The notes beneath the pieces are model-generated. The model did not search any database. It was not told where the DNA came from and was given only the letters and a program-made list of their open reading frames with translations. Below are positions 44,083 through 52,273 of a stretch of DNA of 64,000 nucleotides, piece by piece. The DNA lies in assembly GCA_023823795.1 (NCBI GenBank), contig CP085710.1, positions 3,994,001-4,058,000 on the forward strand. Reading direction: 5' to 3'. The DNA comes from Bacillus sp. F19. Lineage in GTDB: Bacteria > Bacillota > Bacilli > Bacillales > Bacillaceae. Made by a program: the position numbers and the translations under genes. Numbering within the stretch: position 1 is the first letter of the stretch; the number at the start of each line of letters is the position of its first letter.

Positions 44083-45417
44083 CTATAGTTCACGTCTCAG
44101 TGCTGAAAGCACATTAATTTTAGTTGCTTTCACCGCAGGCATAAAGCCTGAGATGACCGCGACTCCCACGCTGATGCCGCTTGCAATCAGCACAAGGCTA
44201 AGCGGAATAGAAGAGAAAGTGAAATCTACTCCCTCCATGCTTCCTTCCGAGACCGCCTCCAGGATGCGAGGGATTGCGAAGTTGGCAGCAAAACTGATTA
44301 CGTACGCAATCGCGACACCAAGCAAGGCGCCAAGTATGCCGATAAATGCACTTTCAAGCAGAAAAATTCTTCTTATCATTCCCGGCTGCGCGCCAATGGC
44401 TTTCATGATTCCGATTTCCTGCGTTCGTTCTGTCACCGCCATTGTCATCGTATTAAAAATTCCGATTGAGGCGATAAGAACTGCTACTGTTCCGATAAAT
44501 ATCAGCCCGGCTTTAAACGCATTAAAGAATAAGTTGAGGTTATCGAGTTCTTCCGTGACGGAATACACAAGATAGCCTTTTTCTTTTAAACCGTCTGTCA
44601 CTTCTTTTACTTGCTCAATACCTGTTGTGTAAACATATATCTCCGAATACTCTGGTTCTTCAAATTCCTCTGCTCCATCTGCTTTTTCAGCAAAAGCCCT
44701 CATCTCGCTTTTCCACTTTTCGCTGATGTAAATATTGGAGTCCTCCATAAAATCTCTTGCCGGCGCTTCTGCTACGCCTGCTATTTTAAACGTCCAGCTT
44801 TTTGTTTCCAATTTATCTTCTACTTGTTCTGTCATCGAAAACACAATCTCTTTTCCAATGAGGTCACCTTTAAATCCTTCTGGTGCTTCTTGTTTCGACT
44901 CAGGATTCTCATTTCTTTTTTCCAGTTGCTTTCTCTCAGCTTCCGTTAAAAGGGATTTTCCAAAATGATAGCCTACAATGATTTCTCTATCGCTTTTGGG
45001 AGCATTTCCAGACACAAGTTTCGTATTTCCCTTCAGCTCCTGCTCCATATTCGTAAGAACGGGACCCGCAAAGGCAGACGTCCGGTCCGAAAGTTTGACT
45101 TCTGTTTGGGCAGTCTGGGATACTCCTGATCTTCTTACGACTGCTGCCACATGTTTAGTATTTTCAAGCTCCTTAATCTGCTCTTTTGTTGCTTGTTCAA
45201 CTTGACCGTCTGTTTCTTTTCCGCTGATTTGAATTTCATTTAGCTTCTGTGCGCTTAATAACTCCTCTTGCATGCTTTTTTGCATGCCGAATCCAACAGA
45301 TGCGAGGACAATTAAAAAGGCGCAGCCTATCGTTGTAGCAAGAACGGTCATGAATATCCGCATCCGATTTTTTTTCATATTGCGTTTCACCAGGTTAAGC
45401 TGATCTTTAAATTTCAA
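44083..45417 (-). CDS. ytrF: ABC transporter permease YtrF (MacB/FtsX type)
   Basis: A 444-residue permease: an N-terminal helix (RIFMTVLATTIGCAFLIVLASVGFGM, about 20-45), a large extracellular domain (about 50-290), then three helices at the C end (AGLIFIGTVAVLIASIGIFNT, GILGALLGVAIAYVI, LVLIASGISVGVAVISGFMP). It pairs with the YtrE ATPase; such modules handle peptides or envelope signals rather than small-molecule import. The start is TTG at 45417, overlapping ytrE by 11 bases, with AGAGG 8 bases upstream. Confidence 0.9.
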   Translation of the reverse strand: MKFKDQLNLVKRNMKKNRMRIFMTVLATTIGCAFLIVLASVGFGMQKSMQEELLSAQKLNEIQISGKETDGQVEQATKEQIKELENTKHVAAVVRRSGVSQTAQTEVKLSDRTSAFAGPVLTNMEQELKGNTKLVSGNAPKSDREIIVGYHFGKSLLTEAERKQLEKRNENPESKQEAPEGFKGDLIGKEIVFSMTEQVEDKLETKSWTFKIAGVAEAPARDFMEDSNIYISEKWKSEMRAFAEKADGAEEFEEPEYSEIYVYTTGIEQVKEVTDGLKEKGYLVYSVTEELDNLNLFFNAFKAGLIFIGTVAVLIASIGIFNTMTMAVTERTQEIGIMKAIGAQPGMIRRIFLLESAFIGILGALLGVAIAYVISFAANFAIPRILEAVSEGSMEGVDFTFSSIPLSLVLIASGISVGVAVISGFMPAVKATKINVLSALRREL

Positions 45418-46105
45418 GAGGAACGCCTCTTTCCTTTAACACGCCATCTTGTAGGATAAACTTGCGGTCACTGTATTCTGCGACCTCTTCATCATGAGTA
45501 ATAATGAAGAAGGTGATTCCCTTTTCAGTGTTCAATTCTTTTATCAAATCAAGAATCTCTTTCTCTGTTTCAGAATCCAGGCTCCCTGTAGGCTCATCAG
45601 CAAGGATAATTTCCGGATTAGTAATCAGGGCTCGTCCAATTCCGACACGCTGCTGCTGCCCTCCGGAAAGCTCATTCGGATAATGGGTGAAGTGATTTTC
45701 CAATCCGATTCGGTACAGCATTTCAGTAACGAGTGTTTTCCGTTCAGATGATGGAATCCCTTTAAGAGTTAAAGGAAGTTCAATATTTTCAAATGTAGTA
45801 AGGCTTGGTATCAGCTGAAAGCTTTGAAAGATAAACCCGAATGTATTCAAACGAAATTCAGCCCACTCTTTTTCATTAAATTCAGTAACCTCCGTCCCGC
45901 CGACAATAATCTTTCCTGCTGTGGGAGGGATATAGCCTGAAATCAAGTTCAGCAAGGTCGATTTTCCGGAACCGCTTCTGCCGACAATCGAAACAATTTC
46001 CCCTTTTTTCACTTCCAGCGATATATCTTTCAGTACAGGAATTTCTTTTTCACTGCCTTTTTTCCCAACCTTAAAGGAGTGATTTAAATGTTCTGCCTTA
46101 ATCAT
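45407..46105 (-). CDS. ytrE: ABC transporter ATPase YtrE
   Basis: A 232-residue MacB-type ATPase with Walker A GRSGSGKST (about 42-50), signature LSGGQQQRVGIGRAL (about 144-158) and Walker B IILADEPTGSLDS (about 164-176). It energises YtrF. It starts 12 bases after the ytrC-like gene and overlaps ytrF. Confidence 0.93.
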   Translation of the reverse strand: MIKAEHLNHSFKVGKKGSEKEIPVLKDISLEVKKGEIVSIVGRSGSGKSTLLNLISGYIPPTAGKIIVGGTEVTEFNEKEWAEFRLNTFGFIFQSFQLIPSLTTFENIELPLTLKGIPSSERKTLVTEMLYRIGLENHFTHYPNELSGGQQQRVGIGRALITNPEIILADEPTGSLDSETEKEILDLIKELNTEKGITFFIITHDEEVAEYSDRKFILQDGVLKERGVPLEI

Positions 46106-46117
46106 TCGTTCCCTCTC

Positions 46118-47104
46118 CTATGACTGCTTTGGTTTTTTATAGATTAAATAATAGCCGAGTAATATACTTATGACTGCCCCGATTAAAGCTCCAATTATAT
46201 AGCCTGAGAAATTTCCGCTGGAACCATAACCGATTGAACTGAAACCCAGGACACCCAGCAGAATGACAATCATTTGAACCGGTAAATTCAGCTGATTCCA
46301 TAAAAAGAAATTGCCGTTTCGCTCATTTGGATGCTTGATGAATGAAAAATGGCCAATGAGATAGAAAAGAATGGCCATACTGCCAGGAATCAAGAAATAG
46401 TATCTGTATTCGTAAGGGATATCCTGAAAAATCGTTCCTCCGAAAAATTGGAGAGCCGGAGTAAGTAAATACCCTGCATCATACCACTTTTCCATTTCCA
46501 CATAGGTCTCATTGCTGAATGCCTGTACATTCTTTGTAATGACAAGTGTAAACAGCAGCGGAAGAACTGAAGCACTGATTGCTGTAAGCCCCTGTGCAAA
46601 TGGAGTTCCGGTAAGTGCTCCGGCAGACAAGGTTAGCGTATAAAACATTGTAAGGGATGAAAAGTAGATAAAATAATAATTGAACAGCGGCTGTGATACA
46701 GCTATATCATGCCATTCAATGTAGCTGCCTGAAAGAATTAACGAAATGAGGGTTGAAAATAAGATCATTCCAAAAGCTAAAATCCATTTTACGAAGAATA
46801 TTTGTGATCTCGTATATGGCAGGGCTAGAGTAAAATCCATGATTCCCTTTGCCCGTTCCGTTCCCATTTGGTTAATAGCAATAAAAAAGACAAACAATGA
46901 GCTAATGAAAAGAAGCGGATCTGCACCAAATTGAAAAACAAACGGCTCTGGCGTGTAACCAGGGTTATTTTTTACAAATTCCATATGACTTGAATACTGG
47001 GACCAAACCGCAAATGGCCCTGCAAACGAGTTAAAAATTAATAAGAAGAGAAACAGCGATCTTACTTGCTTAAACTCTTTTTCAAAAAGACCTCCTCCTA
47101 CCAT
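46118..47104 (-). CDS. ytrC: ABC-2 type permease (YtrC/YtrD-like)
   Basis: A 328-residue protein with an N-terminal helix, a cluster of further helices (LFISSLFVFFIAINQMG, MILFSTLISLILSGSYI, and a C-terminal set ending ILLGYYLIYKK); about six spans in all. B. subtilis has two paralogous permeases, YtrC and YtrD, between YtrB and YtrE; only one is present here. The symbol is by size and position and could equally be ytrD. GGAGGG is 8 bases before the ATG, which overlaps the ytrB stop by 7 bases. Confidence 0.82.
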   Translation of the reverse strand: MVGGGLFEKEFKQVRSLFLFLLIFNSFAGPFAVWSQYSSHMEFVKNNPGYTPEPFVFQFGADPLLFISSLFVFFIAINQMGTERAKGIMDFTLALPYTRSQIFFVKWILAFGMILFSTLISLILSGSYIEWHDIAVSQPLFNYYFIYFSSLTMFYTLTLSAGALTGTPFAQGLTAISASVLPLLFTLVITKNVQAFSNETYVEMEKWYDAGYLLTPALQFFGGTIFQDIPYEYRYYFLIPGSMAILFYLIGHFSFIKHPNERNGNFFLWNQLNLPVQMIVILLGVLGFSSIGYGSSGNFSGYIIGALIGAVISILLGYYLIYKKPKQS

Positions 47105-47976
47105 CTTCGCTTCCCTCCAAACTTAGCGATAAATACTTCTTCTAAATTAACCGGGAGCTGATTCCACACTTTCGGCTTTAACGATTTCAGCCAATCCTGG
47201 TTCTCTTTGTCATCACATTTTAAGAGAAGTGTGTAGAATACACCTGCGTAATCCAAAATGGAGATATTTCGTTCTCTGATTATAAGATGAACATCTTCTT
47301 CGAATACGGCCTGAATTTTCATGTAATCTTCTTTTACAGAGTCCATATCCATCACATTTGTAAGCGATTCTCCCTCCAAAAAACCGATCCGGCTGCAGAT
47401 TCGCTCAATATCTTCTAAGCGATGTGATGTGATAAGAATCGCTGTTTCTCTTTCTGCGACCTCGTCGATCATCAGCTGAAGGAGGTCATGACGGGTGACA
47501 GCATCAATGCCATCTGTAGGCTCATCAAGCAGAATCACTGCAGGACGGGTGGCAAATGCAAGGATCAGGGACAGCTGTTTTTTCAAACCAGTTGATAATT
47601 CACGATATTTTTTTGTTTCCGGTATTCCGTATCTGTTGATTAATTCATTTGAGTAAGTCACATCAAAATCTGGATAGAGCGGCTTAAGTATCCGCACTAG
47701 TTCTCTGTATGTGTATCTGTCATAAAAAGGATTCTGAACAGACACGTAAATCACCTTCCGTTTAACAAGAGGATTTTCTTTAATGGAGACCCCCTCAAAC
47801 AAAACCTCTCCTTCATCCGGCAAAATAATCTGCTGAATTAACCGTAAGATCGTGGTTTTTCCAGAGCCATTCCGGCCAAGTAATCCAAAGATTTCTCCTT
47901 TTTCAAGCTTCAGGGAGATGGAATCAAGAACTTTTTCTCCATCAAGCTTTTTCGAAAGATTCTTCAGTTCAATCAT
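47098..47976 (-). CDS. ytrB: ABC transporter ATPase YtrB
   Basis: A 292-residue ATPase with Walker A GLLGRNGSGKTT (about 30-41), a divergent signature in ELSTGLKKQLSL (about 130-141), Walker B VILLDEPTDGIDA (about 149-161) and the switch His in LITSHRLEDI. It drives the ytrC-like permease. The ATG at 47976 (MIELKNLS) has AGAGGTGG about 5 bases upstream; it overlaps the ytrA stop by 8 bases. Confidence 0.93.
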   Translation of the reverse strand: MIELKNLSKKLDGEKVLDSISLKLEKGEIFGLLGRNGSGKTTILRLIQQIILPDEGEVLFEGVSIKENPLVKRKVIYVSVQNPFYDRYTYRELVRILKPLYPDFDVTYSNELINRYGIPETKKYRELSTGLKKQLSLILAFATRPAVILLDEPTDGIDAVTRHDLLQLMIDEVAERETAILITSHRLEDIERICSRIGFLEGESLTNVMDMDSVKEDYMKIQAVFEEDVHLIIRERNISILDYAGVFYTLLLKCDDKENQDWLKSLKPKVWNQLPVNLEEVFIAKFGGKRRW

Positions 47977-48358
47977 TTCTTCCACCTCTCATTTCCTCAC
48001 TGATTTCCTCAATCCATTTATGGATAATTTCAATGTCTACACCTGCATAAACAGCGTCTACAATGAGCGGTTTCAACTGTTCTTTAATCATCTCCATCTT
48101 CCCCTGATCCAGTGTTATTTGGGCATTCTCCGATACAAACGTTCCTCTGCCCCTCAAAGTTTCAATAATGCCTCCCCGTTCTAATTCTTTATAGGCTTTG
48201 CTGACTGTATTTGGATTTGCAATAATCATCGTTGAGAGCTCTCTGACAGACGGCAGCTTTTCTCCGGGCTTTAATACTCCCTTTAAACAAAGCTCTTTTA
48301 TTTGCTGTATGATTTGCTCATAAATCGCGGTTGAACTGCGCGGATCAATTTGAATCAT
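47969..48358 (-). CDS. ytrA: GntR family repressor YtrA
   Basis: A 129-residue regulator: an N-terminal GntR winged helix (TAIYEQIIQQIKELCLKGVL, then KLPSVRELSTMIIANPNTVSKAYKELERGGII) and a short C-terminal helical dimer region, the YtrA subfamily layout. In B. subtilis YtrA represses the ytr operon until cells meet lipid II-binding antibiotics. It is first in the operon and probably binds the inverted repeat at 48403-48439. AAGGGAG precedes the ATG. Confidence 0.93.
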   Translation of the reverse strand: MIQIDPRSSTAIYEQIIQQIKELCLKGVLKPGEKLPSVRELSTMIIANPNTVSKAYKELERGGIIETLRGRGTFVSENAQITLDQGKMEMIKEQLKPLIVDAVYAGVDIEIIHKWIEEISEEMRGGRND

Positions 48359-48402
48359 CGGTCTCCCTTCTTTCTTTAACCGAGATATGTACTGTCTCTG
48401 TC

Positions 48403-48439
48403 GTATTGTGCGTACTAGTTAATATAGTACACATAATAC
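48403..48439. promoter_or_regulatory. Probable YtrA operator
   Basis: Two 15-base arms, GTATTGTGCGTACTA (48403-48417) and TAGTACACATAATAC (48425-48439), match at 13 of 15 positions around a 7-base centre. The right arm overlaps the -10 region and the palindrome covers the transcription start, as expected for a GntR-type autorepressor. Confidence 0.75.
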
Positions 48440-48466
48440 AATATATTTTTTTACATACATTGTCAA
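48438..48466 (-). promoter_or_regulatory. sigma-A promoter of the ytr operon
   Basis: Minus strand TTGACA (48466-48461), 17-base spacer, TATTGT (48443-48438). Confidence 0.75.
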
Positions 48467-48482
48467 TTGGTTTTTATAAAAT

Positions 48483-48511
48483 AAAACTGCCTCCATAACG
48501 GAAGCAGTTTT
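48483..48511 (-). terminator. Terminator after the 53-residue gene
   Basis: AAAACTGC-TCC pairs with GGA-GCAGTTTT; ATTTTAT follows on the minus strand. Confidence 0.7.
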
Positions 48512-48516
48512 CAAGC

Positions 48517-48678
48517 TTATTCTGAACGCTGTTTTGATTTTACAGACTGACCGTGCTGCTCATACTTTTTTTTAGATTGCTTAACAGGATCAAAGTCTTT
48601 TCCAAATTCTACATCCTGATTATTAGAGCCGTTTCTTGTTTTTTGTTCAGGGTTATTCTGTTTTGAACGTTTTTTCAT
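48517..48678 (-). CDS. Small hydrophilic protein, 53 residues
   Basis: Begins MKKRSKQNNPEQKTRN, continues NQDVEFGKDFDPVKQSKKKY and ends KSKQRSE. It is basic, without hydrophobic core, and rich in Lys, Gln, Asn and Ser, the composition of many small spore-associated Bacillus proteins; I do not recognise the family. GGAGG is 8 bases before the ATG, and a terminator follows the stop by 5 bases, so it is a real gene. It starts 13 bases after the end of ytzC and is probably co-transcribed with it. Confidence 0.75.
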   Translation of the reverse strand: MKKRSKQNNPEQKTRNGSNNQDVEFGKDFDPVKQSKKKYEQHGQSVKSKQRSE

Positions 48679-48690
48679 CTGACAGGCCTC

Positions 48691-48954
48691 CTAATGATCC
48701 AGTAAAATCATTTCATTTTGAAGCTGCTGAAGCTGAAGTCGCATTCTGTAAAGCTGTTCTTTTTGCTGATCGTTGGCGCTTAATGTCAAGGAATTGCACT
48801 CATTTACTGCATCTTCAAGCATTTGCTGAGCTTTTGTATACTCTGTGTCATTGTAATGCTCCTGCTTAGATCCTTCAGCGTATTGATTTCTGGCATAGTC
48901 ATACGAATTTGAGCATCGGTCGAGACATTCAGTTACGGATTGTCTTGTTGCCAT
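48691..48954 (-). CDS. ytzC: YtzC, DUF2524 family protein
   Basis: An 87-residue all-helical protein with heptad-like pattern in its C-terminal half (QKEQLYRMRLQLQQLQNEMIL, about 63-83) suggesting a coiled coil. It matches my memory of B. subtilis YtzC, of unknown function. A G-rich ribosome site (GGGGG) is 8 bases before the ATG. It is divergent from ytqA. Confidence 0.82.
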   Translation of the reverse strand: MATRQSVTECLDRCSNSYDYARNQYAEGSKQEHYNDTEYTKAQQMLEDAVNECNSLTLSANDQQKEQLYRMRLQLQQLQNEMILLDH

Positions 48955-49133
48955 TTTGCAAACCCCCTATAAGTAAATGAAGCATTTCACTTCATTACGT
49001 ATAGTTTGCACAACTTCAGAATTCAAATTACGGGAAAACAATTGGAAAAAGCTTTTCAGGTGTTTGTCATCTAGGCAAACACCATGATAAAATGCTCTGA
49101 TGGCTATTTACGAATTAAGGAGGTTTTTCTAGT

Positions 49134-50099
49134 TTGAAGCAGATTAACCCTTTTCCATATGCATCAGATGAAAAAAGGTATCATACATGGAATTATCATT
49201 TAAGAAATCACTTTGGACATAAAGTGTTTAAGGTAGCATTAGACGGAGGATTTGACTGCCCCAATCGCGACGGTACAGCAGCATTTGGCGGCTGCACATT
49301 TTGCAGTGCAGCCGGTTCCGGAGATTTTGCGGGAAACCGCGCAGAGGATCTTGTTACTCAATTCAATCAAATAAAGGAAAAAATGCACGAAAAGTGGAAA
49401 AACGGAAAGTACATGGCCTATTTTCAAGCGTACACAAATACTCATGCACCTGTTGAGGTCCTCCGTGAGAAATTTGAGTCTGTTCTAAAATTGGATGGAG
49501 TTGTCGGGCTATCTATTGCCACAAGGCCTGACTGCCTGCCCGATGATGTTGTTGAGTATTTGGCCGAATTGAACGAAAGAACGTACCTGTGGGTGGAACT
49601 TGGGCTTCAGACTGTGCATGAGCGGACATCTTTGCTTATAAATCGTGCCCATGACTATGAGTGCTATCAAATAGGCGTTGAGAAGCTGCGAAAGCATAAC
49701 ATTCGTGTTTGCTCCCATATTATTAACGGACTTCCGCTTGAATCAAATGAAATGATGATGGACACAGCCCGTGCTGTGTCAAAGCTCGATGTTCAGGGCA
49801 TTAAAATCCATCTTCTTCATTTACTAAAAGGGACTCCCATGGTAAAGCAGTATGAAAAAGGCAAGCTGGAATTTTTAACAAAAGAAGACTATGTAAGCTT
49901 AGTATGCGACCAGCTTGAAATTCTGCCTCCGGATATGATCGTTCACCGGATTACAGGAGATGGGCCGATTGATTTAATGATTGGCCCAATGTGGAGTGTG
50001 AATAAATGGGATGTTCTCAACTCAATTGATGCAGAACTTAAGAACCGCGGCAGTTCTCAGGGAAAATATTTTCAGAAAGAACAGGTAATCGCAGAATGA
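49134..50099 (+). CDS. ytqA: Radical SAM protein YtqA (TIGR01212 family)
   Basis: A 321-residue radical SAM enzyme. The cluster motif is CPNRDGTAAFGGCTFC (about residues 42-57), a long CX3-type variant of the family with Cys at each end and the last CxxC; SIATRPDCLPDDVVEYL (about 126-142) is also characteristic. It is paired with mnmM, and the family has been linked to the Gram-positive pathway that makes 5-methylaminomethyl-2-thiouridine in tRNA wobble positions. Start TTG with AAGGAGG about 10 bases upstream. It overlaps mnmM by 4 bases. Confidence 0.88.
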   Translation: MKQINPFPYASDEKRYHTWNYHLRNHFGHKVFKVALDGGFDCPNRDGTAAFGGCTFCSAAGSGDFAGNRAEDLVTQFNQIKEKMHEKWKNGKYMAYFQAYTNTHAPVEVLREKFESVLKLDGVVGLSIATRPDCLPDDVVEYLAELNERTYLWVELGLQTVHERTSLLINRAHDYECYQIGVEKLRKHNIRVCSHIINGLPLESNEMMMDTARAVSKLDVQGIKIHLLHLLKGTPMVKQYEKGKLEFLTKEDYVSLVCDQLEILPPDMIVHRITGDGPIDLMIGPMWSVNKWDVLNSIDAELKNRGSSQGKYFQKEQVIAE

Positions 50100-50674
50100 A
50101 ATTAGAACGGGTGCTTCCTTTTGCAAAATCCATCTTAGCAAGGACTGTTACTCAAGGTGACATTGCAATAGACGCAACAATAGGAAACGGACATGACACG
50201 GTCTATCTAGCAGAGCTTGTCGGAGACAGCGGACATGTTTATGGATTTGATATCCAAGAGGATGCAATAAATGCTACATCATCAAGACTGTCCGATCACT
50301 CTATTACAGACCGTGTGACACTATTAAAAGAAAGCCATGAACATGCAGCTGACTGCTTGCCGAAGAGTATCTCTGGACGGGTAGCTTCAGCTATCTTTAA
50401 TCTGGGCTATTTGCCTGGCGGCGATAAAGAAATCGTCACAAAGCCAGAGTCGACCATTCAGGCAATTGAACAGCTCTTTTCCTTGATGAAGCAGGGAGGA
50501 GTCATCATTCTTGTTATTTATCACGGACATCCTGGCGGAAAAATTGAACGTGATGCTATTTTGGAATATGCCTGTCAGCTGGATCAAAAAAAGGCGCACG
50601 TTCTGCAGTATCAATTTCTTAATCAGAAGAACAGTGCTCCATTTATTATTGCAATTGAAAAAATGCAGGCATAG
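50096..50674 (+). CDS. mnmM: tRNA 5-(aminomethyl)uridine methyltransferase MnmM (YtqB)
   Basis: A 192-residue class I methyltransferase with SAM motif AIDATIGNGHDTVYLAELVG (about 22-41) and GFDIQEDAI (about 50-58), and catalytic-site stretch FNLGYLPGGDKEIVTKPEST (about 101-120). YtqB-type enzymes add the methyl group to nm5U34 in tRNA, giving mnm5U, the step done by MnmC in E. coli. It is translationally coupled to ytqA (ATGA). The terminator after it has been split by an insertion sequence. Confidence 0.9.
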   Translation: MKLERVLPFAKSILARTVTQGDIAIDATIGNGHDTVYLAELVGDSGHVYGFDIQEDAINATSSRLSDHSITDRVTLLKESHEHAADCLPKSISGRVASAIFNLGYLPGGDKEIVTKPESTIQAIEQLFSLMKQGGVIILVIYHGHPGGKIERDAILEYACQLDQKKAHVLQYQFLNQKNSAPFIIAIEKMQA

Positions 50675-50678
50675 AAAG

Positions 50679-50702
50679 AGACCGGGAGTAAGATCCCGGT
50701 CT
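50679..50702. terminator. Left 24-bp target duplication = terminator hairpin between mnmM and ytpB
   Basis: The palindrome CCGGGAGTAAGATCCCGG with AGA/TCT extensions abuts the IS left end; identical to 52248-52271. Confidence 0.9.
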
Positions 50703-52247
50703 CAGACTGTCGACAAATCCCCCCTTTTTGGGGGATTTGTCGGCAGTTTTTTTATATAATGAAAATAGAACAATACAGAGGTGATTTGGATGTTGTCTAA
50801 AAATAATCAAATGAATCGCGATCAACTAGAAATGATTACACTTGAACAGTTGGTGCCGGAAGATCACTTAGTCCGTAAAATTGAACAAGCTCTCGATTTT
50901 TCTTTCATCTATCCATTAGTAGAGAAAGTCTATTCCGCAGATCGAGGTCGTCCAAGTATTGATCCGGTCATATTGATTAAAATGACCTTCATCCAATACC
51001 TTTTCGGTATTCGATCCATGAGAAGAACCATTGAAGAGATTGAAACCAACTTAGCCTACCGTTGGTTTTTGGGTTTTGGTTTTCATGACAAGGTGCCCCA
51101 CTTCTCAACATTCGGTAAAAACTATGAACGGCGCTTTAAGGATACAGATCTGTTTGAGCAGATATTTTACCGCATCTTAAAAGAGGCGATTGATAAGAAA
51201 CTGGTCAATGGAGAACAGGTATTTATTGATTCAACTCACGTAAAGGCTAGTGCTAATAAACGAAAGTATCAGAAAAAGATCGTACGAAAAGAAACGAAAT
51301 CATATGAGGAAAGGCTCCAAAACGAACTCAATCTAGACCGCGAAGAAAACGGAAAAAAGCCTTTTCCCCCAGATAAATTTGAACCGGAAGAGAAAGTGAT
51401 TAAAGAAAGTACGACGGATCCGGAAAGTGGCTATTACGTAAAAGATGAAAGAACAAAACAGTTCGCTTACTCATTTCACACAGCCTCTGACGAAAAAGGA
51501 TTTGTTCTGGGGACAATCGTTACGCCTGGTAACGTGCACGACAGTGCAATATTCGAGCCTCTACTTGATCAAGTAACTGAGCTTCACAAGAAACCTGTTG
51601 CTGTTGCTGCCGATGCTGCTTACAAGAACCCTGCTCTTGCTCACTATTTGAACGAAAAAGAAATTCGTCCGGTTTTTCCTTATACACGGCCAAAAACAAA
51701 AGATGGATTTTTCAAGAAAAGTGATTATGTGTATGACGAACATTTTGATTGTTACATATGCCCGCACGATCAAGTGCTTCCTTACAGAACTACTACGAAA
51801 AAAGGATACAGACAATACTCTTCCGATCCGAAGGTTTGTGAAAATTGCCCATTCCTAAGCCAATGTACGGAGAGCCAAAATCATCAGAAATTGATTGAAA
51901 GGCATCTCTGGCAAGAATACTTAGATGAAGCTGAACACCTTCGTCATACAGAAGAGAACAAAACAATTTATGCAAAACGCAAAGAAACGATAGAGCGTGT
52001 CTTTGCAGATGCAAAAGAAAAGCATGGTATGCGTTGGACAACGTTGAGAGGACTCAAAAAATTGTCCATGCAGGCGATGCTTACTTTTGCTGCCATGAAC
52101 TTGAAAAAGTTGGCATCCTGGACATGGAAGCCAGCGAAAGCGGTATAAAAATAGTCAACGAATAGGCCTACAAACATCAAATTAGCCCCAGAAATGACAA
52201 AAAGCATTCGGATAGAGTTCATCCGAATGCCTTTTGTCTACAATCTG
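50703..52247 (+). mobile_element. IS1182-type insertion sequence, copy 2 (1545 bp)
   Basis: Same ends, length, orientation and internal hairpins (left 50711-50753, right 52204-52230) as copy 1. The right-end base triplet before CTG differs (AAT here, AAA in copy 1). The flanking 24-bp direct repeats are identical, consistent with a recent insertion. Confidence 0.95.
50790..52148 (+). CDS. IS1182 family transposase, copy 2
   Basis: A 452-residue intact DDE transposase, differing from copy 1 at three residues seen by eye: Val for Glu in EEKVIKE, Thr for Ala in YSFHTASD, and Val for Ala in KKPVAVAAD. Catalytic motifs and start choice are as for copy 1 (GAGGTGAT before the ATG at 50790). Confidence 0.92.
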   Translation: MLSKNNQMNRDQLEMITLEQLVPEDHLVRKIEQALDFSFIYPLVEKVYSADRGRPSIDPVILIKMTFIQYLFGIRSMRRTIEEIETNLAYRWFLGFGFHDKVPHFSTFGKNYERRFKDTDLFEQIFYRILKEAIDKKLVNGEQVFIDSTHVKASANKRKYQKKIVRKETKSYEERLQNELNLDREENGKKPFPPDKFEPEEKVIKESTTDPESGYYVKDERTKQFAYSFHTASDEKGFVLGTIVTPGNVHDSAIFEPLLDQVTELHKKPVAVAADAAYKNPALAHYLNEKEIRPVFPYTRPKTKDGFFKKSDYVYDEHFDCYICPHDQVLPYRTTTKKGYRQYSSDPKVCENCPFLSQCTESQNHQKLIERHLWQEYLDEAEHLRHTEENKTIYAKRKETIERVFADAKEKHGMRWTTLRGLKKLSMQAMLTFAAMNLKKLASWTWKPAKAV

Positions 52248-52271
52248 AGACCGGGAGTAAGATCCCGGTCT
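52248..52271. terminator. Right 24-bp target duplication = terminator hairpin downstream of ytpB
   Basis: Exact copy of 50679-50702, followed by TTTTTAAG, so it still ends + strand transcription leaving the IS. It lies 3 bases from the ytpB stop codon. Confidence 0.9.
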
Positions 52272-52273
52272 TT

